Below are positions 27,901 to 35,564 of a stretch of 64,000 bases of DNA, one piece after another; positions within the stretch are counted from its first letter, which is position 1; the number at the start of each line of letters is the position of its first letter. Origin of the DNA: Flavobacteriaceae bacterium PS02338. Lineage in GTDB: Bacteria; Bacteroidota; Bacteroidia; Sphingobacteriales; Sphingobacteriaceae. The DNA lies in NCBI GenBank assembly GCA_029959615.1, contig JASCOD010000011.1, forward strand, positions 97,903 through 161,902, written 5' to 3'. The notes under the pieces were generated by a model. The model was given only the letters and a program-made list of their open reading frames with translations. It ran no database searches and was not told where the DNA came from. Made by a program: the position numbers and the translations under genes.

Positions 27901-29129
27901 ATAAAACTGATGAGGTGTTTATTGATGGGTTTCGGGAAAATCAGGCCCCTTTATTAAATAATCCATTCATTGTAGAAGCTACTCCATTAAAAAAAGAAGC
28001 TTTTATAAAAGGAGTGGTGCCTGTAAAAACTAAAACTTCAAAAGATTTGGTTTTTCGGGATGGTGATTTGATTGAATTTAATGCTACAGAAGTGAAATTT
28101 ACTGGAAGATCTGGTGTAATTCGCCGTTTTAACGATGGTGATATTCATTTGTCCATATTTTCGGGAAATCTAATTGGGATAGGAGAATTTACTTTTGAAT
28201 TAGATCAGGACGATACAGGATTATCAGCAATTTTAGAAAAATCCGGGCAAATTTCCGGTAAATTTAAAGCCAGGGTAAATACTAAATTAACTGTCTCTGG
28301 AATCATAGAGAATAGGAACTTTTATATAAATGGAAAGTTAGCTCATCAGAATAAACTAGATAAAAAAGTAGAAATATCCCTGCCAGCTGGAGAGTATAGA
28401 TGGGAATTTACAGATGAGAATCCAATTCCGGAATCTCCTAAAATAGTACGTACAGAGTATTTGAAAAAAGGAGTAAAAGTACATCTTCAATTTCCAGATG
28501 GGATAATGAATGGACAGGCAGAGATTTCTGAAGATGGAGGGAAGACATGGGAAAAAGGTAATAAAATTACGCAAAGTACTTTTGTGATTAATGAGAATAA
28601 GCAGGAGAAAATCCATGTTCGTGTACTAAGTATTGTAAAAGGTAAGTCTAGTGTTCCTTCTCAGGAATATCCAGTTTATTTTATTAAAGAACTTCCACAT
28701 TATCCTGAGGGGCTAAATCTGAAAATAGCTGAAAATAAAGTGTCTGTTTCTTGGGGGCAAGTTCTAGGTATTACTAGTTACCGTCTATATAGAAGGGAAA
28801 TTGGATCTAAAGACTTCTTGAAAATTTACGAAGGAATCTCTAATACTTTCGAAGACAAAAATATTTTAGGTGTTCAAAAACCGTATTTGCTTCCCGGTAA
28901 ACTTGATAACTTGCATAAGGATAGAAAGGGGCTTATTGTTTATGAATATGCTGTATCATCTGTTACCGGTAAAGGAGAAGGAGTACTATCTCCAATACAA
29001 ACCTCCGATCCCTCATCATGGCTCAATTGGTATCCTAAAACAGACTTAAAATTTAAAAGACAATCAGCGTTTTGGCTTCCTCCTTATGTGAAATCTGTAG
29101 ATATTCCTGAAAAATTTTATCCAGACTAG
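24987..29129 (+). CDS. Giant secreted putative polysaccharide lyase
   Basis: 1,380 residues with a signal peptide (about 1-21). The N-terminal third (about 25-430) is beta-rich. The middle (about 440-760) is helical with many aromatic residues (CYNWAYFRPISFANMAGVYTDG, HGAHGYGTTLPPPISLWETA), like an alpha/alpha-toroid. From about 770 a beta-sandwich starts with HGFVLRSGVDTPEELSIHLD and continues GGSGSIYFYARGKIFTGHEN, resembling the C-terminal sheet of heparinase II/III-type lyases. A fibronectin-III-like domain ends the protein (about 1265-1375). The family is not identified with certainty; lyase activity is inferred from fold resemblance and from the GH105 gene directly downstream, which would remove the unsaturated uronate a lyase creates. 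The 209-bp gap before it has no clear promoter. Confidence 0.6.
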   Translation: MKRLGIFSTLLFITFTSSVFSQTVFNHGDKLLFEREDLIKVATYDWPVTLIKYRITFAGDVNLEKLILTNKQSKQIVPVQLSELTKDKNQKTTANVNFLATLPSGGSYSFELSESKDSHLLVSEQAISLKKNIDITEISNGNIRIRVPSSSAKNLNEVPAPIISIDRGNGWIGENRLLSLSKKISKIESAILERGPLFITYQVKYWFEKNGFYTANLKVISGYPFVEMEESMEGLDEVDNISLSMKWEKFDPKKRWACQWDRGGDIDKIWPAIDKPIYVGSTKEDPHWVGSDWIENVSKEMIYRLSPYSGNGVREAVPFISFWDDRLGGDELGLMVFDHSKWQDNEYGIWQNTTKLSVTFSYDQGVLSWKYPLVTGTRSTAISMFLASEGEKKVKEFDDVLGTISSKGEPLSPEKIQYRYLQLLHQQYSTLHLDKVKNWILSYPENAKRPNNPFGVVAKIDPKNYYKNLLKSSFVYYPLGTNVYPGVVSIDHRYVYAWAVEGYLNNFKQLSETQRKTVEALFLVAAYVNTQEDINAIRTAMAGTPNMSADGFCVPSQSAYLFPEHLMAKEWLDQYEKTIELNGLFYTRPDVKALESKGGRWAESLACYNWAYFRPISFANMAGVYTDGKNRWANPYLAKRGRWMSDMLTAPIYNPNPESRLKTKEEDWAKRKVLPDKWKQGDKLIEDLGFNRQYPAHGAHGYGTTLPPPISLWETAVWMKNYDPILAENLFWTGKPGEEFESNKTHTDWARTFSERFNLNNNGTNPHLKSVKYTGHGFVLRSGVDTPEELSIHLDQVDAGPNYRWGNQAEGGSGSIYFYARGKIFTGHENEANGDHIQNDVDGVSNFGVMKNGDYRSIGANVLEKPLYDLEVAQLAELRSDNKGKESYSWPEYLSRSIMLVGTDYFLVFDEVGTKWRPAHRFSWAVAKDHNFPKIVFLNGKAREDHWGKAETRTAKSFHRDANGSSLVLVSHKTDEVFIDGFRENQAPLLNNPFIVEATPLKKEAFIKGVVPVKTKTSKDLVFRDGDLIEFNATEVKFTGRSGVIRRFNDGDIHLSIFSGNLIGIGEFTFELDQDDTGLSAILEKSGQISGKFKARVNTKLTVSGIIENRNFYINGKLAHQNKLDKKVEISLPAGEYRWEFTDENPIPESPKIVRTEYLKKGVKVHLQFPDGIMNGQAEISEDGGKTWEKGNKITQSTFVINENKQEKIHVRVLSIVKGKSSVPSQEYPVYFIKELPHYPEGLNLKIAENKVSVSWGQVLGITSYRLYRREIGSKDFLKIYEGISNTFEDKNILGVQKPYLLPGKLDNLHKDRKGLIVYEYAVSSVTGKGEGVLSPIQTSDPSSWLNWYPKTDLKFKRQSAFWLPPYVKSVDIPEKFYPD

Positions 29130-29180
29130 GATAAATTGAATCATAATTTTTAACTAAACTTAATCGAAAAATTTAGACCC

Positions 29181-30377
29181 ATGAAACGGACATTTATATT
29201 ACCTCTTACACTTTGTTTTTTTATTTGTGCTTTTAGTTCATTTAAAAATTTTTCTAAAAAGAAACAGCATGGAAATCCTTCATCTAAGGAAAAGAATAAT
29301 TTATATGATTTAGATAATTTCCCCAAAAAGGCTGATCCTTTAGCTATAGGCGAGCTTGTTGCTAATCGCTTTTTAGAGCTACCTCATTCGCAATACGGCA
29401 GCCCGCTTCGTATTAATGAGCCCCGTACACAGGTAACATATCCCGACGTTTGCACATGGCTCGGAGGTTTTTGGTTTGCAGAAGCTACTCAAAATAAGAA
29501 ATTATTTAAGTGTTTTGAAGATCGATTTCAGCCACTGTTTACTACAGAAGCACATCTTCAACCAAAACCTAACCATGTAGATAACAACGTATTTGGTACT
29601 TTACCACTAGAGCTTTATATACAAACAAAGGATAAGAAATATTTGGATATGGGGATGATGTACGCAAACACACAATGGGAATTACCCAATGATAACGTTT
29701 CTCTAACTGAAAAAGAATGGGCGAATAAAGGATATTCCTGGCAAACGCGTATTTGGTTGGATGATATGTTTATGATCACAGCTATACAAGCTCAGGCATA
29801 TCGCGTCACGAAAAATACGAAATACATTGATCGCTCAGCCCGCGAAATGCTGATTTATTTGGACTCAATACAACGTCCAAATGGCTTGTTTTATCATTCA
29901 CCAGAAGCTCCATTTGTATGGGCTCGAGGAAATGGTTGGATGGCTGTAGGCATGACCGAGTTACTACGTATTCTTCCTGAAAACAATGTTGACAGACCTG
30001 TAATTATGAAAGCGTACAAGAAAATGATGGCAACATTAAAAGGCTATCAGGACGAAAATGGGATGTGGAAACAATTGGTAGATGATCCTACAATGTGGGA
30101 AGAAACATCTGGAAGTGCAATGTTCACCTATGCGATGATTGTAGGTGTGAAAAAGGGTTGGTTAGATAATAAAGAATATGGTAAAGTTGCTCGCAAAGGT
30201 TGGATAGCATTAACTGGATTTTTAGAAAAGAACGGGGATATAAGAAGTGTTTGTGAAGGTACGAATATCGGTGCAACGAAAGAGCATTATCGTAAACGTT
30301 TGCAGTTGACTGGCGATCTCCATGGTCAAGCTCCTATGCTTTGGTGTGCATATGCACTAACTACTAAAAATTTATAA
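29181..30377 (+). CDS. GH105/GH88-type unsaturated uronyl hydrolase
   Basis: 398 residues. An N-terminal hydrophobic signal (about 1-22) precedes a six-hairpin (alpha/alpha) barrel. The GH105 marks are visible: WLDDMFM with the acid/base aspartate (about 193-199), FVWARGNGWMAVGM (about 245-258) and WEETSGSAMFTYAM (about 311-324). The WARGNGW form fits GH105 (YteR-like) better than GH88. Enzymes of this family hydrate the 4,5-unsaturated uronic acid at the end of lyase products, releasing a keto sugar. Its place between the putative lyase and GH3 strongly suggests that the PUL target contains uronic acid. Confidence 0.92.
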   Translation: MKRTFILPLTLCFFICAFSSFKNFSKKKQHGNPSSKEKNNLYDLDNFPKKADPLAIGELVANRFLELPHSQYGSPLRINEPRTQVTYPDVCTWLGGFWFAEATQNKKLFKCFEDRFQPLFTTEAHLQPKPNHVDNNVFGTLPLELYIQTKDKKYLDMGMMYANTQWELPNDNVSLTEKEWANKGYSWQTRIWLDDMFMITAIQAQAYRVTKNTKYIDRSAREMLIYLDSIQRPNGLFYHSPEAPFVWARGNGWMAVGMTELLRILPENNVDRPVIMKAYKKMMATLKGYQDENGMWKQLVDDPTMWEETSGSAMFTYAMIVGVKKGWLDNKEYGKVARKGWIALTGFLEKNGDIRSVCEGTNIGATKEHYRKRLQLTGDLHGQAPMLWCAYALTTKNL

Positions 30378-30386
30378 AATTATTCT

Positions 30387-32825
30387 ATGTTAAAAAAAAT
30401 CAAATTCTGTATAGTTGGATTCTTATCTATTATAGTCCAGTCAAAAGCACAAACTAATGATTCTTTTCCTCAGTTAGGAAAGAATAGTGTAAAGGAGGTG
30501 ATAAACGCTATGACTGTAGAGGAAAAGGTTCTCATTCTTATGGGACTGGGTAAAGATAACTGGGAAAGGCCACCAAAAGATAATTGGTCTCTTTTTGTTG
30601 CTGGTATCGGTGGAAGGACATATGCCATCCCAAGGTTAGGAATCCCTTCAGTGATTTTTGCAGATGGACCGGCAGGTTTACATATAAGTCCAAATCAAAT
30701 TGTAGGAGCTAAGGCTGAAATGGAGATGCAGGCATCAGAACAAAAGCGAACCAGCGAACTAGATAAAACCAGAAAAAAGATTAAATCCTCATATTATTAT
30801 TGTACTGCTTTTCCAACAGAAACTGCTATTGCTTCGTCTTGGAATGTTGATCTCGTAGAAAAAGTTGGAAAAGCTATGGGGAAGGAGTCCTTGGAATATG
30901 GAGTAGACGTTATTCTTGCGCCAGCAATGAATATACAGAGAAATCCGCTATGCGGAAGAAATTTTGAATATTATTCCGAAGATCCATTGTTATCTGGAAA
31001 ACTCGCATCTGCTTTAGTTAAGGGTATTCAGCTTGATGGAGTTGGTGCTTGCGTCAAACATTTTGCTGCAAATAATCAGGAAACTAATAGGCATAGTTTT
31101 GACCCTCTTGAAGTAGGGACAGGATGGCATCGTCTTCTGGATAAACCAACAATCAATGCTGTTATATCGCAAAGAGCCTTACGCGAAATTTACTTAAGAG
31201 GGTTTGAAATTGTTACTAAAGAGGCCCGACCAAAATCAATAATGTCATCTTACAATCGTCTCAACGGTTTTTATACTTCAGAGTCTAAAGAATTATTAAC
31301 AAATATTCTAAGAGATGAATGGGGTTACAATAGTTTTGTGGTTACAGATTGGCGGGCTGGGATTGATGTCGCGGCTCAAGTAATGGCAGGAAATGATCTT
31401 TTTATGCCTGGACGTTATCAGTACGAAGAGTTGATAAAGGCGATTAAAGATCGTAGATTAGATTTGAGCTCAATAGATATGAATGTAGAACGAATTTTAA
31501 ATTTTATTCTAACAACACCTCGATTTAAAAGGTATGAGAATTCAAATAAACCGAATCTATCAGAACACTCGAAAATAGCTTACCAATCTGCATTGGAAAG
31601 TATTGTATTGCTGAAAAATAAAAACAGTACTCTCCCACTTAAAGAAGTGAAAAATGTGGCCCTTTTTGGAAAAACATCTTATTCATTTATAACTGGGGGC
31701 ACAGGTAGCGGTGAGGTAAATTATAAACATGCTGTATCTATTCTCGAAGCTTTTAAAACAGGCGGATATAAATTATCAAAAGTGCTTGAAATGAAGTACA
31801 TGCAATTTATTGATTCGGTAAGAAATAATTCAACAGATAAAAAAATCAAGCAATCTGTCGATTTTCATGATGAGATGAGTATCTCTTCTGAAATTATAAA
31901 AGACCAAGAGAAAAATACTGAAGTTGCTGTAATCACGATTGGGCGCAGTTCAGGTGAAGGATTTGATAGAAAAGTTGATAATGATTTTAATTTAACCAGA
32001 AACGAAAAAGAACTTATAAATAAAGTGTCTGATATTTATCATAAGGCCGGAAAAAAGGTGGTAGTTGTCCTTAATATCAGTGGAGTTATAGAAATGGATA
32101 GTTGGCGAAATTCTGTGGATGCCATCGTTCTTGCCTGGCAAACCGGACAGGAGGGGGGTAATGCAGTTTTAAATATTTTGAACGGAAAGGAAACGCCTTC
32201 TGGTAAATTGGCGGTTTCATTTCCAATCAAATATGCTGACGTTCCATCCTCCGACCCTAAAATGTTTCCTGGTATCCCTATTGAGAATCCTGTTAATGCG
32301 CTTTATAATGAAGGAGTCTATGTAGGCTATCGTTACTACAACACTTTTAATATCCCTACTGCATATGAATTTGGATTCGGAATGTCTTATACACAATTTG
32401 AATACTCGAATCTTAAATTAAGTGACACAATATTCAAAGATAAAATAAGGCTGAGCTTTACTGTTAAAAATATTGGAAAATTTTCCGGAAAGGAAATAGT
32501 ACAACTTTACATTTCGGCTCCAAAATCTCAATTAGACAAACCTACTTACGAATTAAAAGGATTTGAAAAAACAGTTTTATTGAAACCAAATGAAAGCCAA
32601 CTTATAATAATAGATATCTCTCCTAAACTACTATCCTCGTTTTGGAGTGGAAAATCTGCATGGATTGCAGATAAGGGTATCTATGAAGTTTTAGTAGGTT
32701 CATCTTCTGAATCTATAGACTTACGATCATCTTTTAATTTAAATAATGATATCATGGTAGAAAAGGTAAATAACTATCTATACCCAAATTATATGTTAAA
32801 TGAGTTAAATTCTAGTACTAACTAA
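30387..32825 (+). CDS. GH3 exo-beta-glycosidase
   Basis: 812 residues with signal peptide (about 1-22), an N-terminal GH3 barrel (about 40-385), a C-terminal alpha/beta sandwich (about 400-640) and a fibronectin-III-like domain (about 690-770, FTVKNIGKFSGKEIVQLYIS). The nucleophile is the aspartate in VVTDWRAG (about residue 321); a candidate acid/base glutamate is in RSSGEGFDR. KHFAANNQE and LAPAMNIQRNPLCGRNFEYYSEDP are the usual substrate-pocket motifs. Likely removes beta-linked glucose, xylose or a similar residue from oligosaccharides. Ten bases separate it from the GH105 gene and 16 from the esterase. Confidence 0.93.
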   Translation: MLKKIKFCIVGFLSIIVQSKAQTNDSFPQLGKNSVKEVINAMTVEEKVLILMGLGKDNWERPPKDNWSLFVAGIGGRTYAIPRLGIPSVIFADGPAGLHISPNQIVGAKAEMEMQASEQKRTSELDKTRKKIKSSYYYCTAFPTETAIASSWNVDLVEKVGKAMGKESLEYGVDVILAPAMNIQRNPLCGRNFEYYSEDPLLSGKLASALVKGIQLDGVGACVKHFAANNQETNRHSFDPLEVGTGWHRLLDKPTINAVISQRALREIYLRGFEIVTKEARPKSIMSSYNRLNGFYTSESKELLTNILRDEWGYNSFVVTDWRAGIDVAAQVMAGNDLFMPGRYQYEELIKAIKDRRLDLSSIDMNVERILNFILTTPRFKRYENSNKPNLSEHSKIAYQSALESIVLLKNKNSTLPLKEVKNVALFGKTSYSFITGGTGSGEVNYKHAVSILEAFKTGGYKLSKVLEMKYMQFIDSVRNNSTDKKIKQSVDFHDEMSISSEIIKDQEKNTEVAVITIGRSSGEGFDRKVDNDFNLTRNEKELINKVSDIYHKAGKKVVVVLNISGVIEMDSWRNSVDAIVLAWQTGQEGGNAVLNILNGKETPSGKLAVSFPIKYADVPSSDPKMFPGIPIENPVNALYNEGVYVGYRYYNTFNIPTAYEFGFGMSYTQFEYSNLKLSDTIFKDKIRLSFTVKNIGKFSGKEIVQLYISAPKSQLDKPTYELKGFEKTVLLKPNESQLIIIDISPKLLSSFWSGKSAWIADKGIYEVLVGSSSESIDLRSSFNLNNDIMVEKVNNYLYPNYMLNELNSSTN

Positions 32826-32841
32826 TCTAAAATCTAATAAA

Positions 32842-34374
32842 ATGAAGCGAAAAATTTTAATTATTATTACTTTATTTCTTTTTCAATCATTGGTGCGAGC
32901 TAATGTGAAGCCTAATGGTCTGTTTTCTAACAATGCAGTTATTCAGCAAGGAGTTGCAGTTCCTGTTTGGGGTGTCGCTGATATTGATGAAAAAATAACT
33001 ATAGAATTTGCTGGTCAAAAAATAAGTGTTACTACAACTAAGGATGGTAAATGGAATGCGAAACTAAAACCTTTAAAAGCTGGTGGACCTTATGAAATGA
33101 TAATAAAGGGAAAGAATACGATTATATTATCTAATATAATGGTTGGTGAAGTATGGTTATGTAGTGGACAGTCAAATATGGTCTATCAGGTTGAGCGTAT
33201 AGCCCCTGAAGGAAACTCTCAAAAATTAGCAGATGTTCTAATTGAAGCGGCGAATTATCCAGAAATACGACAATTTTCTATCCCTCTATCCAATTACACA
33301 TCTATTCCAGAAACAGCTATTGATATCAATGGCGGATGGGATATCTGCAACTCACAATCTGTGAAGAAGTTTTCTGCAGTAGGATATTTTTTTGCCAAAG
33401 ACCTGTATAAGAAATTAAATGTTCCTATTGGAATCATCAATTCTTCCTACGGTGGTACAATGATAGAACAATGGATCGCGAAGGACTATTTAATGCAATC
33501 ACCTGAATTAGAGAAAACCCTTAAAGATTACGAACGTAATCTAAACCAATTCCCATCTCGCTTAGAAAAGTTTCAGTTAGATGAACCTAAGTTATTAGAA
33601 AAATGGAGAAGTGACTCAGAATTGGCAAAAAGCGAGGGCAAGGAGCTTCCACGTAAACCGATGCCTCCACGCCATCCTGCATCTAGCGGAGGTCCAACAG
33701 GTTTATATAATGCGATGATTGCACCGTTGGCACCGTTTGCAATCAAAGGAGTTGCCTGGTATCAGGGTGAACAAAATGCAAGTAGAGGAATGCAGTACCG
33801 TCAGCTACTTCCAACGTTAATAAAGAACTGGCGTACAACCTGGTCTAATCAAAATTTGCCATTTATTATTGTACAGTTGCCTGCACATAGAAATCTTAAG
33901 CCCGAGTTAAGGGAGGCTCAACTGCTTACAACCAAAGTAGTTCCTAATACCGCTTTGGTGGTTACCACAGATTGTCATACAGATACAACTGATATTCATC
34001 CGCGTAATAAGCAACCTGTTGGAGAACGTCTTGCTGTTGCAGCCAGAGGGCTAGCATACAACGAAAAAATTGAATTTCAGGGCCCAATTTACGAATCACA
34101 TAAAGTTGAAAGAAATAAAATTGTTTTATCTTTTAAGCATGTTGGTAAGGGTTTAACAACGAATGGGAAAGACCTTAAAGATTTCTTTATCGCAGGACCT
34201 GATAAAAAGTTCTATCCTGCCAACGCAGTCATAAAAGATAATAATGTGGTGGTCTATAATGATAATGTTAAAATTCCCGTTGCTGTACGTATGGGATGGA
34301 ACACTACTCCAATAATAAACCTTTATAATAAAGAAGGGTTACTTGCTCCTCCTTTTAGAACTGATGTTGAATAA
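32842..34374 (+). CDS. SGNH carbohydrate esterase, sialate O-acetylesterase type
   Basis: 510 residues with a signal peptide (about 1-20). The SGNH catalytic serine is in CSGQSNM (about residue 110), the oxyanion glycine/asparagine set follows (NSSYGGTMIEQW, AWYQGEQNA), and the Asp-His pair sits in TDIHPRNKQPVGERLA. A jelly-roll insertion (about 30-95) is typical of the sialate O-acetylesterase/CE20 group. It would remove acetyl groups that block glycosidase or lyase access, so the target polysaccharide is probably acetylated. It is the last gene of the GH2 operon, followed by a long hairpin. Confidence 0.9.
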   Translation: MKRKILIIITLFLFQSLVRANVKPNGLFSNNAVIQQGVAVPVWGVADIDEKITIEFAGQKISVTTTKDGKWNAKLKPLKAGGPYEMIIKGKNTIILSNIMVGEVWLCSGQSNMVYQVERIAPEGNSQKLADVLIEAANYPEIRQFSIPLSNYTSIPETAIDINGGWDICNSQSVKKFSAVGYFFAKDLYKKLNVPIGIINSSYGGTMIEQWIAKDYLMQSPELEKTLKDYERNLNQFPSRLEKFQLDEPKLLEKWRSDSELAKSEGKELPRKPMPPRHPASSGGPTGLYNAMIAPLAPFAIKGVAWYQGEQNASRGMQYRQLLPTLIKNWRTTWSNQNLPFIIVQLPAHRNLKPELREAQLLTTKVVPNTALVVTTDCHTDTTDIHPRNKQPVGERLAVAARGLAYNEKIEFQGPIYESHKVERNKIVLSFKHVGKGLTTNGKDLKDFFIAGPDKKFYPANAVIKDNNVVVYNDNVKIPVAVRMGWNTTPIINLYNKEGLLAPPFRTDVE

Positions 34375-34403
34375 TTTCAACTCTAAGTTACTCAATGTCT
34401 TAG

Positions 34404-34462
34404 GATTTGATTTTTTTCAAAAAGAGAACATAAAGAGGTTTTTTTTTGAAAAAAATCAAATC
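34404..34462 (+). terminator. Long perfect AT-rich hairpin ending the GH2 operon
   Basis: A perfect 20-bp inverted repeat (34404-34423 with 34443-34462) around a 19-base loop lies 30 bp after the esterase stop and before the next promoter. The stem is AT-rich and carries internal T-runs. It fits a terminator or insulator between two operons of the same regulon. Confidence 0.6.
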
Positions 34463-34523
34463 TATATCAAAATGTTTGCTATAATTTAAGGGTTTCAATG
34501 CAATATTTTCAATAATTGAATTA

Positions 34524-34558
34524 TTGTGCTAAACCGGTTTATTAATTTTTTATATTTG
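34524..34558 (+). promoter_or_regulatory. LacI operator 4, GH54-like array promoter
   Basis: Perfect palindrome TAAACCGGTTTA at 34530-34541, preceded by TTG (34524-34526) and followed by a perfect TAnnTTTG box, TATATTTG, at 34551-34558. The predicted transcript starts only about 12 bases before the first ATG. Confidence 0.8.
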
Positions 34559-34576
34559 AATAACTAATTTAAAATC

Positions 34577-35518
34577 ATGAACAAAATAAAACTACTTTTT
34601 TATCTATGTGTACTTATATATTTTAGTGCTAGAGAAGCAAATGCTCAAAATTTAATAGATGACATTTCTCAAAAACCTAAAGCGGCATATTCAACAAGAA
34701 TCTTAAAAAAAGATTACAGTGGACCGGTTATGCAAGTTAGGAGAAGTTCAGATAATCAGCTGGTTGATGTTTATTTTGATGCTTCAGGAAAATTGTCTTT
34801 AAAATCTCCTGTTTCTGTTGAGGGTGGAGGAGTTGCTACAAAATTAATTCTTGAAAATTGGGTAGGAAAAAACTCTGCTTTCGTTACGACATGGTATGAT
34901 CAGAGCGGTAATGATAATCATGCTACTCAAAAAAATATAGCATTTCAACCACGGGTAATAAACGAAGGTGCTATTGAGTCTTTAGCAAATGGAACTCCGT
35001 CATTAAAAATGTTGGGTGGTGCTACTGGTGGTAATGGTTTTAATTTACCATTTAATTTATCTGGTGTTTCTGATCTAAGTATTATTACTGTATTAAAACA
35101 AGCGGGTAACCTAACTATCGGAAATCATATTTTCGGTACAAACGGACCTACAGGTAAGACACCAGGTAAGCTTCAGATCATGTATTTTTCACCTAACATT
35201 TTTGCTGTTCAGTCTTCGAGTATGTTGAAATTACCTGTAAGCCCTTCAGAACTATATTCGGTGCGCTTTAAAATCACCTCAGAAGCTGATGGTACAGTGC
35301 AAATTACCGCTGGCAAAAAAACTAGTGCGACTGTCAGCGGACTCTTGACCATACCTTTTGATAGCTCTAATCCTACACTGTATCGATTTGGAAACGCTGT
35401 TTACAATCGGAATTTTGAAGGTTTAAGTCCTGAATTTATAATTTATACTAACGTATTAAACGATGTGGATGCAGCGAAATTAATTTCTGGTCAGAATTCG
35501 TTTTTTGGGTCAAAATAA
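34577..35518 (+). CDS. Secreted GH54-like jelly-roll protein, single domain
   Basis: 313 residues: a signal peptide (about 1-24) and one concanavalin-like jelly-roll domain of about 285 residues. AYSTRILKKDYSGPVMQVRR followed by TTWYDQSGNDNHATQ (near residue 105) resembles the catalytic domain of fungal arabinofuranosidase B (GH54: HSTRAL, QLQRGSDD, YDQSGNGNHLTQ). A FEGLSPEFIIYT strand near the end is shared by all four copies here. It lacks the fibronectin and sorting domains of its three paralogues. Possible alpha-L-arabinofuranosidase or sugar-binding module; catalytic residues could not be assigned. First gene of the array operon. Confidence 0.7.
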   Translation: MNKIKLLFYLCVLIYFSAREANAQNLIDDISQKPKAAYSTRILKKDYSGPVMQVRRSSDNQLVDVYFDASGKLSLKSPVSVEGGGVATKLILENWVGKNSAFVTTWYDQSGNDNHATQKNIAFQPRVINEGAIESLANGTPSLKMLGGATGGNGFNLPFNLSGVSDLSIITVLKQAGNLTIGNHIFGTNGPTGKTPGKLQIMYFSPNIFAVQSSSMLKLPVSPSELYSVRFKITSEADGTVQITAGKKTSATVSGLLTIPFDSSNPTLYRFGNAVYNRNFEGLSPEFIIYTNVLNDVDAAKLISGQNSFFGSK

Positions 35519-35564
35519 GTCCAACTAACAAACCTAGTATTATAACAGTAAATATTAAACGAAA

